Source: an uncultured Hyphomonas sp.
GTDB lineage: Bacteria > Pseudomonadota > Alphaproteobacteria > Caulobacterales > Hyphomonadaceae
Direction: 5' to 3'
Length of the DNA stretch: 64,000 nt
Assembly: GCF_963678195.1 (NCBI RefSeq)
Contig: NZ_OY782759.1
Location: forward strand, 868,001-932,000
Positions 44,807 through 54,882 of the stretch are shown in pieces. Numbering within the stretch: the first letter of the stretch is position 1; each line of letters begins with the position of its first letter. A program made the translations under genes and the position numbers. The notes below the pieces were generated by a model, which did not search any database, had not been told where the DNA came from, and saw nothing but the letters and a program-made list of their open reading frames with translations.

Positions 44807-45520
44807 ATGCGCGTCCTGCTAATTGAAGACGATAGCGCCGTCGCGCGTTCCATCGAGCTGATGCTGAAGTCCGCTGGCTTCAATATCTACACAACCGATC
44901 TCGGTGAAGAAGGTGTCGATCTGGGCAAGGTCTACGAGTACGACATGATCATCCTCGATCTGTCTCTGCCCGACATCTCCGGCTATGACGTCCTCAAGCA
45001 GCTGCGTATGGGCCGCGTGAACACGCCGGTCATGATCCTCTCCGGTAACCCGGACATCGAGGCGAAAGTCCGCACGCTGGGCTATGGCGCTGACGATTAC
45101 CTCACCAAGCCGTTCAACAAGGACGAGCTGATCGCCCGTATCACCGCGATTGTGCGCCGCTCCAAAGGCCATGCCGAGAGCGTGATCCGCACCGGTGAGA
45201 TCCTGGTGAACCTCGACGCGAAGACGGTGGAAGTGGACGGCGACCGCGTGCACCTCACCGGCAAGGAATACCAGATGTTCGAACTGCTCTCCCTCCGGAA
45301 GGGCACGACGCTGACCAAGGAAATGTTCCTGAACCACCTCTATGGCGGCATGGACGAGCCGGAACTGAAGATCATCGACGTCTTCATCTGTAAGCTCCGC
45401 AAGAAGCTTCAGCAGGCCACCGGCGGCAACCACTATATCGAAACGGTCTGGGGCCGTGGCTATGTGTTGCGCGATCCGCGCCCGAGCTCGAAGACCAAAG
45501 AGGTTGAAGAGGCGGCATAA
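44807..45520 (+). CDS. ctrA: Cell-cycle master regulator CtrA
   Basis: 237 residues. OmpR-type response regulator that binds the replication origin and activates flagellar and division genes. The receiver has [20 protein letters not shown], phospho-acceptor D51 ([16 protein letters not shown]), and [15 protein letters not shown]. The winged helix ends [20 protein letters not shown] and [14 protein letters not shown]. The protein ends in AA, the ClpXP degradation signal known for CtrA. chpT and sciP in the same window are its phosphodonor and inhibitor. A strong terminator follows. Confidence 0.97.
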   Translation: MRVLLIEDDSAVARSIELMLKSAGFNIYTTDLGEEGVDLGKVYEYDMIILDLSLPDISGYDVLKQLRMGRVNTPVMILSGNPDIEAKVRTLGYGADDYLTKPFNKDELIARITAIVRRSKGHAESVIRTGEILVNLDAKTVEVDGDRVHLTGKEYQMFELLSLRKGTTLTKEMFLNHLYGGMDEPELKIIDVFICKLRKKLQQATGGNHYIETVWGRGYVLRDPRPSSKTKEVEEAA

Positions 45521-45543
45521 GCCTTTCCCATCGACGGAATAAG

Positions 45544-45571
45544 CGCCCCGGCCTTCGCGCCGGGGCGTTTT
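45544..45571 (+). terminator. Terminator after ctrA
   Basis: CGCCCCGGC (45544-45552) and GCCGGGGCG (45559-45567) form a perfect 9-base stem with a 6-base loop, followed by TTTT. It lies 23 bases after the ctrA stop and separates ctrA from recR. Confidence 0.88.
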
Positions 45572-45619
45572 CGTTCGGGCTCCGGTTTTCGTGCGGTCCG
45601 GGCTTGCATGAGGCGGCAA

Positions 45620-46246
45620 ATGCCTGACATTGGGGCCATGTCACAGCGATCCGCCGGCCCTGAGATTCTCCGCCTTATTGAGCTGATGTCCCGGCTTCCG
45701 GGCTTCGGGCCGCGGTCTGCGCGCCGCGCGGCTCTGTTCCTGCTGAAGCAACGCGACACACTGCTCTTGCCGCTGGCCGAAGCGATGTCCGATGCCGGGC
45801 ACCGCATCGAGAAGTGTGAAGTCTGCGGGAATTACGACACGCTGCAGCCTTGCGCGGTCTGCCAGTCAGGTGGCCGCGATGAAGGGCTGATCTGCGTGGT
45901 GGAGGATGTGCCGGACCTCTGGGCGCTGGAGCGGGGCGGGTCGTACAAGGGGCGGTATCATGTTCTCGGCGGGGTCATGTCCGCTGTGGATGGTGTCACG
46001 CCGGATGACCTCAACATTCCCACGCTCATTTCCCGCGTGGATACTGGCGGCATCCGGGAGGTGATCCTGGCGCTGAATGCCACCTTCGAGGGCCAGAACA
46101 CGGCGCACTATGTTGCCGACCAGCTGGCAGGCAAGGGGGTGCAGATAACCTATCTTGCTCACGGTGTGCCGGTGGGCGGGGAGCTGGACCATCTGGACGA
46201 TGGCACCCTCGCCGCCGCGCTGCGCGCGCGGCGGACGAGCGAGTAG
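45620..46246 (+). CDS. recR: Recombination mediator RecR
   Basis: 208 residues. Works with RecO to load RecA on gapped DNA. The helix-hairpin-helix is [20 protein letters not shown]; the four-cysteine zinc finger is [17 protein letters not shown]; the TOPRIM part begins [14 protein letters not shown] and the C-terminal Walker B-like stretch is [22 protein letters not shown] 45620 has AGGCGG upstream; ATG 45608 and 45638 are alternatives. The usual neighbours dnaX and ybaB are not present here. Confidence 0.95.
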   Translation: MPDIGAMSQRSAGPEILRLIELMSRLPGFGPRSARRAALFLLKQRDTLLLPLAEAMSDAGHRIEKCEVCGNYDTLQPCAVCQSGGRDEGLICVVEDVPDLWALERGGSYKGRYHVLGGVMSAVDGVTPDDLNIPTLISRVDTGGIREVILALNATFEGQNTAHYVADQLAGKGVQITYLAHGVPVGGELDHLDDGTLAAALRARRTSE

Positions 46247-46252
46247 CCGGGT

Positions 46253-47389
46253 CTAGTCGGTGAGGTCGACGCGGAAGATCCCATCCAGGTCTTTCGTTGC
46301 GACGTAGAGGTGACCGTCAGGTGCCTGAACGACATCGCGGATGGCGTATTCGTCCTTGAACAGGTTTTCGCGCTCGGTCACCGTGCCGTCTTTCAGCCGC
46401 AGGCGGACAAGTTCCAGCCCTGCCGGGCCGTTCATGCCGCCGACAAAGAAGTCACCTTTCCAGCCGGGGTAGACATCGCTGGTCAAGCGCGTCAGGCCGG
46501 ATGGCGCAATGGACGGCACCCAATAGGTGAGCGGCTGTTCCATGCCTTCCTTCTCGGTCTCTTCGGTGATGATCGTGCCGTCATAATTGACGCCATAGGT
46601 GATGACCGGCCAGCCATAATTGGCACCGGGTTTGATGATGTTGAATTCATCGCCGCCCTTGGGGCCGTGCTCGGTTTCGTAGAGCGTGCCTTCGGATGTG
46701 TCGTAATAAAGGCCTTGAATGTTACGGTGTCCGTAGGAGTACACGGCGGGGTTCCCATCGACTCCATCGGCAAACGGATTATCGGCCGGAATGGTGCCAT
46801 CTGAATTGATGCGAATGAGCGATCCATGCGTGATTTTCGGGTCCTGAGCAGCCTTCATGTATTTGAAGCCTTCGCCGAGTGAGACGAACAGCGTCCCGTC
46901 ATTGGCGAATTGCAGGCGGCCGCCGAAGTGATAGGCCGTATCGCGGGAGTCGGCGCGGAAAATCTCGGTGATATCCTCCAGAGAGGCATGGTCGTCGCTC
47001 AGACGGGCTCTGATGACGGCGGTACCGTTGTCGGCCTCTGTTCCCGCGGCATAGGCGACATAGATCAGGCGGTTGGAATCGAAATCCGGATCCAGCGTGA
47101 TGCCGAAATAGCCGCCCTGGCCCTCGGTCAGGGCAGGGGGCATGCCGGTCACCTGTGTGGCTTCGCCTTCGCCGCCGGCGACATAGTTCAGGCCGCCGTC
47201 TTTCTCGGTGAAGAGAAGGTCTCCGTTCGGCAGGAAGGCCAGCCCCCATGGAAACTCGGCGTCGACAACCGGGGTCAGGGTGACGTCCACGTCGCTGCTG
47301 ACATCAGGCGGGGCGGGGGCTGCAGCGGATCCGGAGCCACAGGCAGCAAGCGCAACGGCGGAAACAATACCGGCAAGGATCAGGCGCAT
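46253..47389 (-). CDS. Sorbosone/glucose dehydrogenase-like (GSDH) lipoprotein
   Basis: 378 residues. The signal peptide ends in lipobox ALAAC. The rest is a six-bladed propeller: EFPWGLAFLPNGDLLFTEKD, GGYFGITLDPDF, YHFGGRLQFANDGTLFVSLG, YSYGHRNIQGLYYD and ETEHGPKGGDEFNIIKPGAN are the conserved GSDH segments, including the catalytic-type His. Homologues such as Asd/YliI use PQQ to oxidise sugars; no PQQ genes are in the window. ATG 47389 has GGGAG upstream. It meets recR tail to tail with a 6-base gap. Confidence 0.87.
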   Translation of the reverse strand: MRLILAGIVSAVALAACGSGSAAAPAPPDVSSDVDVTLTPVVDAEFPWGLAFLPNGDLLFTEKDGGLNYVAGGEGEATQVTGMPPALTEGQGGYFGITLDPDFDSNRLIYVAYAAGTEADNGTAVIRARLSDDHASLEDITEIFRADSRDTAYHFGGRLQFANDGTLFVSLGEGFKYMKAAQDPKITHGSLIRINSDGTIPADNPFADGVDGNPAVYSYGHRNIQGLYYDTSEGTLYETEHGPKGGDEFNIIKPGANYGWPVITYGVNYDGTIITEETEKEGMEQPLTYWVPSIAPSGLTRLTSDVYPGWKGDFFVGGMNGPAGLELVRLRLKDGTVTERENLFKDEYAIRDVVQAPDGHLYVATKDLDGIFRVDLTD

Positions 47390-47464
47390 TGGGCGTCTCC
47401 CAGGATTGGTCGTTAAAAAGGGTATCAATGGCCAACATAGGTCAGCCCGGGGCAGGGGCCAAAT

Positions 47465-47492
47465 AAAAAGGGCGGCCCTGGCCGGGCCGCCC
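47465..47492 (-). terminator. Terminator after the first TonB receptor gene
   Basis: GGGCGGCCC (47470-47478) and GGGCCGCCC (47484-47492) form a perfect 9-base stem with a 5-base loop. On the minus strand it is followed by TTTTTATTT. It lies 24 bases past the receptor stop. Confidence 0.88.
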
Positions 47493-47515
47493 AATTCTGT
47501 AAGAGAGTGAACCTG

Positions 47516-50485
47516 TTACCAGGACTTCTTGACCGTGACGCCATAGAGCGCCGGTTCCGTCAGGAAGACGTTGGTGAACAGGCCGGAGGAGTCGTCGGTC
47601 AGGTAGTTACCCGTGATGACTTCCTCATCCGTCAGGTTCTTGGCGAACACTTCCACGCCCCAGCCGCTCTCTTCATTGTTGAAGAGAATGGACAGGTTGA
47701 GGTTGGACCAGGAGTCAAGCTGGTCACGCTGAGTGTTCCAGATCCGGCTGACGCTGTCGGCCTGATAGTAGTAGTCGCCGCGGATTGTCATATCCCAGCC
47801 CGAATTGCCGAGGCTCGGAATAGTATATTCAGCAGCGAGGTTCAGCGTCGTGTCCGGAGCGCCCGGGAGATTATTCCCATCGAGGCTCTTTGCTTCGCCC
47901 TCGATCGGGGTCAGCAGGCTGGCCGTCTGAGTTTGGCCGTTCGAGTCCACATAGGTGATACTCTGACCAGTGAGGCCAAGTGCCGCTTCTGCGGTCGCAA
48001 TGTCTGTAGCCGCGTTGCCGCTGCCTCCATCCGTTCCGTTGAGCGCATCATAGATTCCAGCGGCAAAGGCGCCGTTGCAAAGTCCGCGCGTCGCGCCTGC
48101 TGGAGCGCCGCCACCAGCAATTGCGCCCAGGAGGGTGGCATAGCCTTGAGCCGAGACGACGCAGTTTGCGAAGCTTGAAGCGTTTTTCAGCACAACAAGG
48201 TCAGACCGGCCGTTGGCGCGATCGAGAACGTCGATACCATATGCATCCTGGATCTCAGTATCCAGAATACCCAGGTTTGCCGTGAGCAACCAGTTGTCCG
48301 CCGGGGTCCAGAGGAACTCAACTTCGAGGCCTTTGATCTTGGCGTCGATGTTTGTGTTCACTGAAGACCGGTTGATGATCTGGGTGATCTGGTAGCCTTC
48401 ATAGTCATAATGGAACCCGGTCACATTGAGCTGGGCAACCCCGCCACCAAGCGTGTTCTTCGTCCCGATTTCGATCGAGTTCACGAACTCAGGATCGAAG
48501 GTTTGCGGGAACAGGTTTGCACCGGCAGGCTGCGGTGGGTTGATCCCGCCGCCTTTGTAGCCTTTCGAGTAAACACCATAGATAAGTGTTTCGTCGGTGA
48601 AGCCGAGATCCGGTGACCAATCGACACCAAAGCGTCCGGTCGTTTCCTTGTCTTCGGTGTTCAGGCTGCCATCTCCACCATCATCCGGGGCAGCGCCCAC
48701 GATCGGCGACGGTTTTAGCGGATCTGTGCCGGCGGCTCGCGGAGTAAAGAGGAAGGTCGGAATGACATCCTGCTCTTTCTTATCGATTGTGTTCCGCAGG
48801 CCAAGGGTGAACTTCAGGTTGTCAGTTGCCTGATAGTAAGCCTCGCCGAAGAAGGCGGTTGAATCGAGACGGTAAGGAGACAAGGAGCGGAAGTATTCAC
48901 CGCCATCGCCGTTCAGTGTGCCGTTGAACAGTCCGAGATTATTGGTGCTGCCGGAGTCGAGCGGGACATTCCCGCCGAAGACTGCGCCGCCGAGGGCGTT
49001 ATTCAACTGTGTGACGGCCGTCAGGGAATTCGAGAGCACATAATATCCGGCTGTGCTGTCATACGGGTCGATGGCCTCGTAATCGACCTTGATGGCACCG
49101 AGGTTGAAATTGAACGGTCCGTCAAAGTCAGACTGCAGGCGAATCTCGTGCGTGTCCTGATCGCTGCCGCCGCCCGATTGGTCGAACGTACGGAAGATGT
49201 TGGAGACACCAAGTTCCGGATCGGACACAACGCCGCCCGGGAACAGCAGGCTGTAGACGGCTTCTAAGCCCGGTGCGAGGAAGAATGGACCGGCCGTTTC
49301 GTTGAAGGCAATGGTCGGGGCGATCTTGTTGTAGTCTTCGATCGACTGAACCGAGCTTTCATTGTGGCTGCCAAGATAGGTGAACAGCAGGCTGTCGGTG
49401 ACGTTCCACTCACCTTTCCAGGTGATCAGGTCCTGGTCCGCTTTGTAGATCGGATCGAAAGCAGATTCGATGGTGCGCAGGTCCGGGTTCACCGGATCCA
49501 GGAAGGCATCGCCGTTCAGCAAGCCAGCAACAATGGCGAGACCACCACCAAGCGTTGCCTGCGAGTTTACCCTGTCCTTTGACTGGCTGAGCGGAGCATC
49601 CTGACAACCGAGCGAAGTTGCGAGCTGGTCTGCGGCAGAGACCGGGATACCGGCAAAGGTATCGAAGCCGGGATCCTTTTTACAAAGCTGCTTGCCGGCG
49701 CGCAGGCGGCTGTCATCTTCTTCGAAGTGTTCGTAGGAAACCCAGCCGCGCAGATTGTCGGTCGGTTCCACAGCGAAAGTCGCCCGGAAGCTGGAGAGGT
49801 CGCGGTCATCGATATCGTTGCCCGTGACGGCGTTTTTCACATAGCCGTCGCGCTGGAGAAGCGAGCCCGCGAGGCGCAAGGCGGCCTTTTCGCCAAGCGG
49901 CAGATTGATCATGCCCTTCGCTTTGAACGTATTTTCGTTGCCATAGGTCAGTTCGGCATTTGCCTGGAACTCGCCGAGCACCGGCTTGGCGGTGATCAGG
50001 TTGAACACACCGCCGGTGGCGTTCCGTCCGTACAGCGTGCCCTGCGGACCACGCAGAACCTCAACCCGTTCGACATCGTAGAATTCCGCTTCGAACAGGC
50101 GGTTTGCTGTCAGCGGGACATCATTCTGGTGGACGCCAACCCCCGCGTCACCAGACTGGGCGACCGAGTCCACACCGATGCCGCGGATCTTGAAGTTGAA
50201 GCCTGTGAAGTTGCCTTTGGTAAAGGTCACGTTCGGGATGGATTTGACGAGGTCCGGACCGCCGGTCAGCTGGAGGCGCTCAAGCGCTTCTTCGTCAAAT
50301 GCCGAGACCGCGATTGGAACATCCTGAATGGATTCCTCGACCTTCTGGGTCGTCACAGTAACCGTGGAAAGTGTTCTTGTGCTTTCGCTTTCCTCCTGGG
50401 CGACGGCAGCGGGTGCCAGCAGCCCCATGGCCAACACGGATGCGCCAGCCAACCAGACACATTTCGAGTCTCTGTATTTGGTCAT
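47516..50485 (-). CDS. TonB-dependent outer-membrane receptor 1
   Basis: 989 residues. Signal peptide (WLAGASVLAMGLLAPAAVAQ), a TonB-box-like LSTVTVTTQKVEESIQDVPI, the plug domain (IRGIGVDSVAQSGDAGVG, then RVEVLRGPQGTLYGRNATGG) and a long beta-barrel ending in an aromatic residue (YGVTVKKSW). The plug pattern resembles the large proteobacterial receptors for carbohydrates or other organic ligands rather than siderophores; the substrate is not readable. The Gly/Ala-rich insert around residues 760-860 looks like an extracellular loop. It has its own terminator and a separate upstream region. Confidence 0.93.
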   Translation of the reverse strand: MTKYRDSKCVWLAGASVLAMGLLAPAAVAQEESESTRTLSTVTVTTQKVEESIQDVPIAVSAFDEEALERLQLTGGPDLVKSIPNVTFTKGNFTGFNFKIRGIGVDSVAQSGDAGVGVHQNDVPLTANRLFEAEFYDVERVEVLRGPQGTLYGRNATGGVFNLITAKPVLGEFQANAELTYGNENTFKAKGMINLPLGEKAALRLAGSLLQRDGYVKNAVTGNDIDDRDLSSFRATFAVEPTDNLRGWVSYEHFEEDDSRLRAGKQLCKKDPGFDTFAGIPVSAADQLATSLGCQDAPLSQSKDRVNSQATLGGGLAIVAGLLNGDAFLDPVNPDLRTIESAFDPIYKADQDLITWKGEWNVTDSLLFTYLGSHNESSVQSIEDYNKIAPTIAFNETAGPFFLAPGLEAVYSLLFPGGVVSDPELGVSNIFRTFDQSGGGSDQDTHEIRLQSDFDGPFNFNLGAIKVDYEAIDPYDSTAGYYVLSNSLTAVTQLNNALGGAVFGGNVPLDSGSTNNLGLFNGTLNGDGGEYFRSLSPYRLDSTAFFGEAYYQATDNLKFTLGLRNTIDKKEQDVIPTFLFTPRAAGTDPLKPSPIVGAAPDDGGDGSLNTEDKETTGRFGVDWSPDLGFTDETLIYGVYSKGYKGGGINPPQPAGANLFPQTFDPEFVNSIEIGTKNTLGGGVAQLNVTGFHYDYEGYQITQIINRSSVNTNIDAKIKGLEVEFLWTPADNWLLTANLGILDTEIQDAYGIDVLDRANGRSDLVVLKNASSFANCVVSAQGYATLLGAIAGGGAPAGATRGLCNGAFAAGIYDALNGTDGGSGNAATDIATAEAALGLTGQSITYVDSNGQTQTASLLTPIEGEAKSLDGNNLPGAPDTTLNLAAEYTIPSLGNSGWDMTIRGDYYYQADSVSRIWNTQRDQLDSWSNLNLSILFNNEESGWGVEVFAKNLTDEEVITGNYLTDDSSGLFTNVFLTEPALYGVTVKKSW

Positions 50486-50645
50486 TTAATTTTTCCTCCC
50501 CTCGGGCCGGCGGGATTGCTGGCTTCGAGCTGTTCTTTGAGCCGTCTCTTTTCGGACGTGCTTCAGAATCCATCGAATGGCAGCCGCGAGGGAAAGTCAA
50601 TATTTTCAGTTGGAACGTTTGGCCCAGTGGACCCTACGTAAAGGC

Positions 50646-50680
50646 AAAAAATGAGCGGTGTCCGGGCCCGGACACCGCTC
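50646..50680 (-). terminator. Terminator after the second TonB receptor gene
   Basis: A 28-base perfect palindrome (50653-50680; left half GAGCGGTGTCCGGG) lies 29 bases past the receptor stop and is followed on the minus strand by ATTTTTTGCC. Being fully symmetrical with no loop bases, it folds with the two central pairs open. Confidence 0.88.
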
Positions 50681-50708
50681 AGGATGCAAATTTGTACCTT
50701 ACGAGAGG

Positions 50709-53285
50709 CTAGAAGCGTGTCCTCAAAGTCACACCGTAAGTGGCCGGATCCTGGATGTAGACACCGCGCGCCGTACCCCGGAGCGGCATGTTGAACGTCA
50801 CGTTCTTCGTCTGCTCGTCGGTGACATTGTTCCCCCAGATCTCGAACGTCCAGCGTTCGTCAGCCGTGCTGATGCCGGCCCGCAGGTTCACCTTCGAGTT
50901 GGCATCCTGGATGTCGTCAGCGAGGAGAACGCCCGCACTGTCGACGGCCTGGGTGGAAGTGCGGCGATCAGATTCGCTGCGCACCGTGCCGGTCAGGAAG
51001 TAGGGCATGCCGTTGTCCAGTGCGTTCTCCCAGGTCAGGCCGACCAGGCCGACCCATTCCGGTGCGTTGGTCAGCGAGAAGCCGCACAGGCGGTTGACCG
51101 GGTTGGACGGATCGAACCCGCCCGGCGCGCAATCCCGCGGATAGTACGCATCGGTATAGGTGATTGCGCCGTTTGCACTGAGGTTCTCGGTCAGCTGGGT
51201 CTGGACTTCCAGTTCAGCGCCCTTGCTGACGACCTTCGGCACGTTGAACGTCTGGAACTGGGTTCCGGTGAATTCAAGCACCTGGAAGTCTTCCATTTCC
51301 TGATGGAACACGGCCAGGTCAAACCGGCCACGTCCGTCATTGAACGTCCCTTTGAGGCCGAGCTCGGAGGCGTCGATCTTTTCAGAATCGAAGCGCGGAT
51401 CCGAACCGCCTACGGCTGCCGTCGGGTCGAGGTTGAAGCCGCCCGATTTGAAGCCGTGTGTGAAGCCTGCATAGAAGTTCAGCGTGTCCGTCAGCTTGGC
51501 GCCCATCTTCAGTGTGTAGACAAGTTCCTGATCTTTGAACTTGTCGTCGAACGTCCGGGGAAGCGGCAGGAAGGCCGATGCCGGAAGATCGGCCTGTGTT
51601 GCAAACGGGAAGCAGGTGAGGGCCAGCGCGGTAGGCGCCAGCGGGGCCACCGTTGCCGGGTACGCATTGGCAAGGATCCCGTTGGCGATGTTCGTACAGG
51701 TCGGTGAGGATGCCGACATCTGCTGGAACGAACCGTCTTTCGTCTCTTCCACATAGCGCAGGCCGAGGGTCAGGTTGATCCGGTCCGTCAGGTCAAGGAC
51801 GTTATGCGTGAAGATCGAGAACGACTCGCCTTGCTGGTTGAACTTGTTGTCTGCGTAGCTGCCCGCCGGGTCGACGCCGCCGAGTGCAGCCGGCACATTG
51901 CCTCCGAAGCCCACGCTGACTGCCGGAACGCCCAGCGCAGGTATCAGCAGGGCCGACACGTAGCGGCCATAGTCGCCGCCCAGCGTCATAACCGACCGCT
52001 CTTCAATATCCTCGTCGGAATAGTAGGCGCCGACCAGCCAGTCGAGCTGGCCTTGAAGGGCCTGGCCCTGCAGGCGAAGCTCGTGCGTTGTCGTCTTGAT
52101 GTCGTCATAGGAGGGTTTGACGCTCGGCCCGGCAAATGGCGCGGAGCGGTCCCCCACGGCATAAACGTCGAGGCTGACAAATTCAGAATGCTGAACGGAC
52201 TCTGCGTGGAAATCCCGGTACGAACCGATATAGACGAAGTCTGCGAAGCCCAGGTCCCAGTCGAGCTGGGCAGAAATGCCCTCCTGCTGGAATGGGTTCT
52301 GGAATTGCTCTCCATTTGACCGCCGGTTCTTGAGGGCGCTTGGGCCGGAAGCCGAAACACCGCCATTGGCGGGCAGGCCGACGGCGGCATAAATACCGGC
52401 GTCTCCCAGCGGGTCACTGACGACAATGGCGTCACAGCACTGTTCATCCGCGTCGGAATAGTCCGCAATCACGCGGAGTTTTGCATCCGGGGTGATCTGC
52501 CAGAGTGCTTGCCCGCGGATCATCCAGCGGTCACGCGTATGGCTTTCCGCACCAGTCGTGCTTTTGACCAAGCCATCACGCTTCCGGTATGCGCCAGAGA
52601 GGCGCACCGCGAACTTGTCTTCGACAACCGGTGCGCTGAAGCCACCCTGCACGCTCACCAGACCGAAATTGCCGGCGGTGATATTGGCAAAGCCATCCTT
52701 TTCACGAAGGTTCGGTGCTTTGGTCGTAATGTTCAGCGCACCGGCAGATGTGTTGCGTCCGAAGAGCGTGCCTTGCGGGCCGCGCAGCACCTCGATCTGT
52801 TGCAGGTCGACCAGGTCACCGAGGGCGACGCCCGGGCGCGACAGGTAAACGCCATCCAGGAAAACACCGACCGCGCTTTCGAGGCCAATATTGTTACCGG
52901 TGGTGCCGACGCCCCGGATCCGCATGGACGTGCCCTGCGATTCTGTCTGCGTGGAGTTCATGTTGAAGCTGGCCGAAAGATTGTCGAGCGCGCGAAGGTC
53001 AGCGACCCCCTGGCGTTCGATTTCTTGCGGGCTGATGGCGGTCACGGCCAGCGGCACGTCGAGAATGCTTTCCTCGCGGCGCGTCGCAGTCACTTTCACA
53101 ACGCTGAGACGTTTGTCGTCTTCAGCGGCGGGAGTGGAGGCGGCGGGAGGAGCAGCTTCTTCAACGGTGGTGGCGGTGTTCGGTGCGTCCGCTTCCTGTG
53201 CCAGCGCCGGGGCCTGAATCAGGCTCAATACGGCGGCAGAGGCACCTGCCAGCAAGACGCACTTCGGTTGTCGGGTTCTTTTCAA
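50709..53285 (-). CDS. TonB-dependent outer-membrane receptor 2
   Basis: 858 residues. The start is probably TTG at 53285 (MKRTRQPKCVLLAGASAAVL) after GAGGAAA; the frame is open 30 codons further up but those lack a signal. Signal peptide ends PALAQ. A Pro/Ala linker is followed by the TonB-box-like LSVVKVTATRREESILDVPL, the plug (IRGVGTTGNNIGLESAVGVF, VLRGPQGTLFGRNTSAGALN) and a barrel ending YGVTLRTRF. It shares its signal-peptide style (KCVLLAGAS against KCVWLAGAS) with receptor 1 and the same strand, so the two may be ancient duplicates. Ligand unknown. Confidence 0.92.
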   Translation of the reverse strand: MKRTRQPKCVLLAGASAAVLSLIQAPALAQEADAPNTATTVEEAAPPAASTPAAEDDKRLSVVKVTATRREESILDVPLAVTAISPQEIERQGVADLRALDNLSASFNMNSTQTESQGTSMRIRGVGTTGNNIGLESAVGVFLDGVYLSRPGVALGDLVDLQQIEVLRGPQGTLFGRNTSAGALNITTKAPNLREKDGFANITAGNFGLVSVQGGFSAPVVEDKFAVRLSGAYRKRDGLVKSTTGAESHTRDRWMIRGQALWQITPDAKLRVIADYSDADEQCCDAIVVSDPLGDAGIYAAVGLPANGGVSASGPSALKNRRSNGEQFQNPFQQEGISAQLDWDLGFADFVYIGSYRDFHAESVQHSEFVSLDVYAVGDRSAPFAGPSVKPSYDDIKTTTHELRLQGQALQGQLDWLVGAYYSDEDIEERSVMTLGGDYGRYVSALLIPALGVPAVSVGFGGNVPAALGGVDPAGSYADNKFNQQGESFSIFTHNVLDLTDRINLTLGLRYVEETKDGSFQQMSASSPTCTNIANGILANAYPATVAPLAPTALALTCFPFATQADLPASAFLPLPRTFDDKFKDQELVYTLKMGAKLTDTLNFYAGFTHGFKSGGFNLDPTAAVGGSDPRFDSEKIDASELGLKGTFNDGRGRFDLAVFHQEMEDFQVLEFTGTQFQTFNVPKVVSKGAELEVQTQLTENLSANGAITYTDAYYPRDCAPGGFDPSNPVNRLCGFSLTNAPEWVGLVGLTWENALDNGMPYFLTGTVRSESDRRTSTQAVDSAGVLLADDIQDANSKVNLRAGISTADERWTFEIWGNNVTDEQTKNVTFNMPLRGTARGVYIQDPATYGVTLRTRF

Positions 53286-53518
53286 GTCAATTTCCTCCCC
53301 TCGTCCAATCCTATGTGGACAAGATTTTTGTTTGTATGGTTGGTCTTTATCCAGGTGCGCTTCTGGCAGGCGCACTGCAGATACTACACAAAGGGGGAGT
53401 GCCCCGCCGTGTCAACCAGCTACCCTAGCGTCAACAGACGACTATTTTTGGTTGCGGCTCCGGAATGACACAGTTTTCCCGTCTTGGCCGGGTCAGCAGA
53501 GGCTGGTAGAGGCGCGCC

Positions 53519-54238
53519 ATGACCTCGCAGACCTCACCCTCCGTCACCCGGGCGCTTGTCCTTTTTTCCGGCGGTCAGGATTCGGCCACCTGCCTTGCCT
53601 GGGCGCTTGACCGGTTCGACCTGGTCGAGACGATCGGGTTCGACTATGGCCAGCGCCATGCCGTGGAACTGACCTGCCGCGAAAAAGTCCGGATCGGGAT
53701 GGCGAGTCTCAAGGAGGCCTGGGCATCGCGGCTTGGTGACGATCACATGATCGATGCCACGGTGCTCAAAAGTCTCGGCGAAACGGCCATGACTCATGAT
53801 GTCGCCATCGAGACGACTGAAGCCGGTCTGCCCTCGACCTTTGTGCCGGGCCGCAATCTCCTGTTCCTCACCTTGGCAGGTGCGCTGGGTGTCCGGCGGG
53901 GAATCTCCGTGTTGGTCGGCGGGATGTGCGAGACCGACTATTCCGGTTATCCGGACTGCCGGAATGACACGATCCAGGCTCAGGCCGAAACGCTTCGCCT
54001 CGGCCTCGGCAAGCCGATGTCGATTGAGACGCCGCTCATGTATATTGACAAGGCAGGCACCTGGGAGATGGCGCACGGTCTTGCCGGGCAGGCGCTGATC
54101 GACCTGATCGTGGAAGACACGCACACCTGCTATCTCGGCGACCGCTCGCACCGTCATGACTGGGGCTATGGGTGCGGCAGCTGCCCGGCTTGCGAGCTGC
54201 GCGCGGCTGGCTGGCAGCGGTGGCAGGCTGCGCGATGA
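53519..54238 (+). CDS. queC: 7-cyano-7-deazaguanine synthase QueC
   Basis: Converts carboxy-deazaguanine to preQ0 with ATP and ammonia, for queuosine. 239 residues. The PP-loop is [20 protein letters not shown]; the zinc cysteines are in [10 protein letters not shown] and [35 protein letters not shown] is the family mid-motif. It starts the queC-queE-queD operon; the queE ATG overlaps its stop codon by 4 bases. Confidence 0.95.
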   Translation: MTSQTSPSVTRALVLFSGGQDSATCLAWALDRFDLVETIGFDYGQRHAVELTCREKVRIGMASLKEAWASRLGDDHMIDATVLKSLGETAMTHDVAIETTEAGLPSTFVPGRNLLFLTLAGALGVRRGISVLVGGMCETDYSGYPDCRNDTIQAQAETLRLGLGKPMSIETPLMYIDKAGTWEMAHGLAGQALIDLIVEDTHTCYLGDRSHRHDWGYGCGSCPACELRAAGWQRWQAAR

Positions 54239-54882
54239 CCTATTCGGTCAAGGAAGCTTTCTACACCCTGCAAGGGGAGGGCGCGCAGACCGGCCGGGCT
54301 GCGGTGTTCCTGCGCTTTGCCGGCTGTAACCTGTGGAGCGGCCTGGAACGCGACCGGGCGAGCGCTGTCTGCCAGTTCTGCGACACCGACTTTGTCGGCA
54401 CCGACGGAGAGAATGGCGGCAAGTACAGGACCGCCGAAGAAGTTGCCGCGCTGGTCTCTTCCATCTGGACATCCAATGCCGACACAGCCGGGAAGCCCTA
54501 TGTCGTGTGCACCGGCGGGGAGCCGCTGCTGCAGCTGGACCCGCCGCTGATCGGCGCGCTCCATGGCGAAGGCTTCGAGATCGCGGTGGAGACCAATGGC
54601 ACGATCGAGGCGCCGGAGGGGATCGACTGGATCTGTGTCAGCCCCAAGGCTAATGCGGCGCTGGTGCTGAAAAACGGCAATGAACTCAAGCTGGTCTACC
54701 CGCAGGATGAGGCCGAAGCGCAGCCCGAACGGTTCACGGAACTGGACTTTCAGCACTTTTTCCTGCAACCGAAGGACAATTCCGAGGCGGCCCGCAATGT
54801 GCAGGCTGCTGCTGCTTACTGTCTGAAGAATCCGCAATGGCGACTGAGCTTGCAAACGCACAAACTGACCGGGCTGCCCTGA
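54235..54882 (+). CDS. queE: 7-carboxy-7-deazaguanine synthase QueE
   Basis: Radical SAM enzyme, 215 residues. The cluster-binding cysteines are in [11 protein letters not shown] and [11 protein letters not shown], with the long spacer typical of the QueE subgroup that has a 14-residue insert. [20 protein letters not shown] opens the protein, and [16 protein letters not shown] follows. It overlaps queC by 4 bases and queD by 46 bases, so the three are co-transcribed. Confidence 0.95.
   Translation: MTYSVKEAFYTLQGEGAQTGRAAVFLRFAGCNLWSGLERDRASAVCQFCDTDFVGTDGENGGKYRTAEEVAALVSSIWTSNADTAGKPYVVCTGGEPLLQLDPPLIGALHGEGFEIAVETNGTIEAPEGIDWICVSPKANAALVLKNGNELKLVYPQDEAEAQPERFTELDFQHFFLQPKDNSEAARNVQAAAAYCLKNPQWRLSLQTHKLTGLP

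Noticed and set aside
52509-53468. 319-codon open frame antisense to the second TonB receptor
   Set aside because: The receptor frame has plug and barrel motifs; this one has none.
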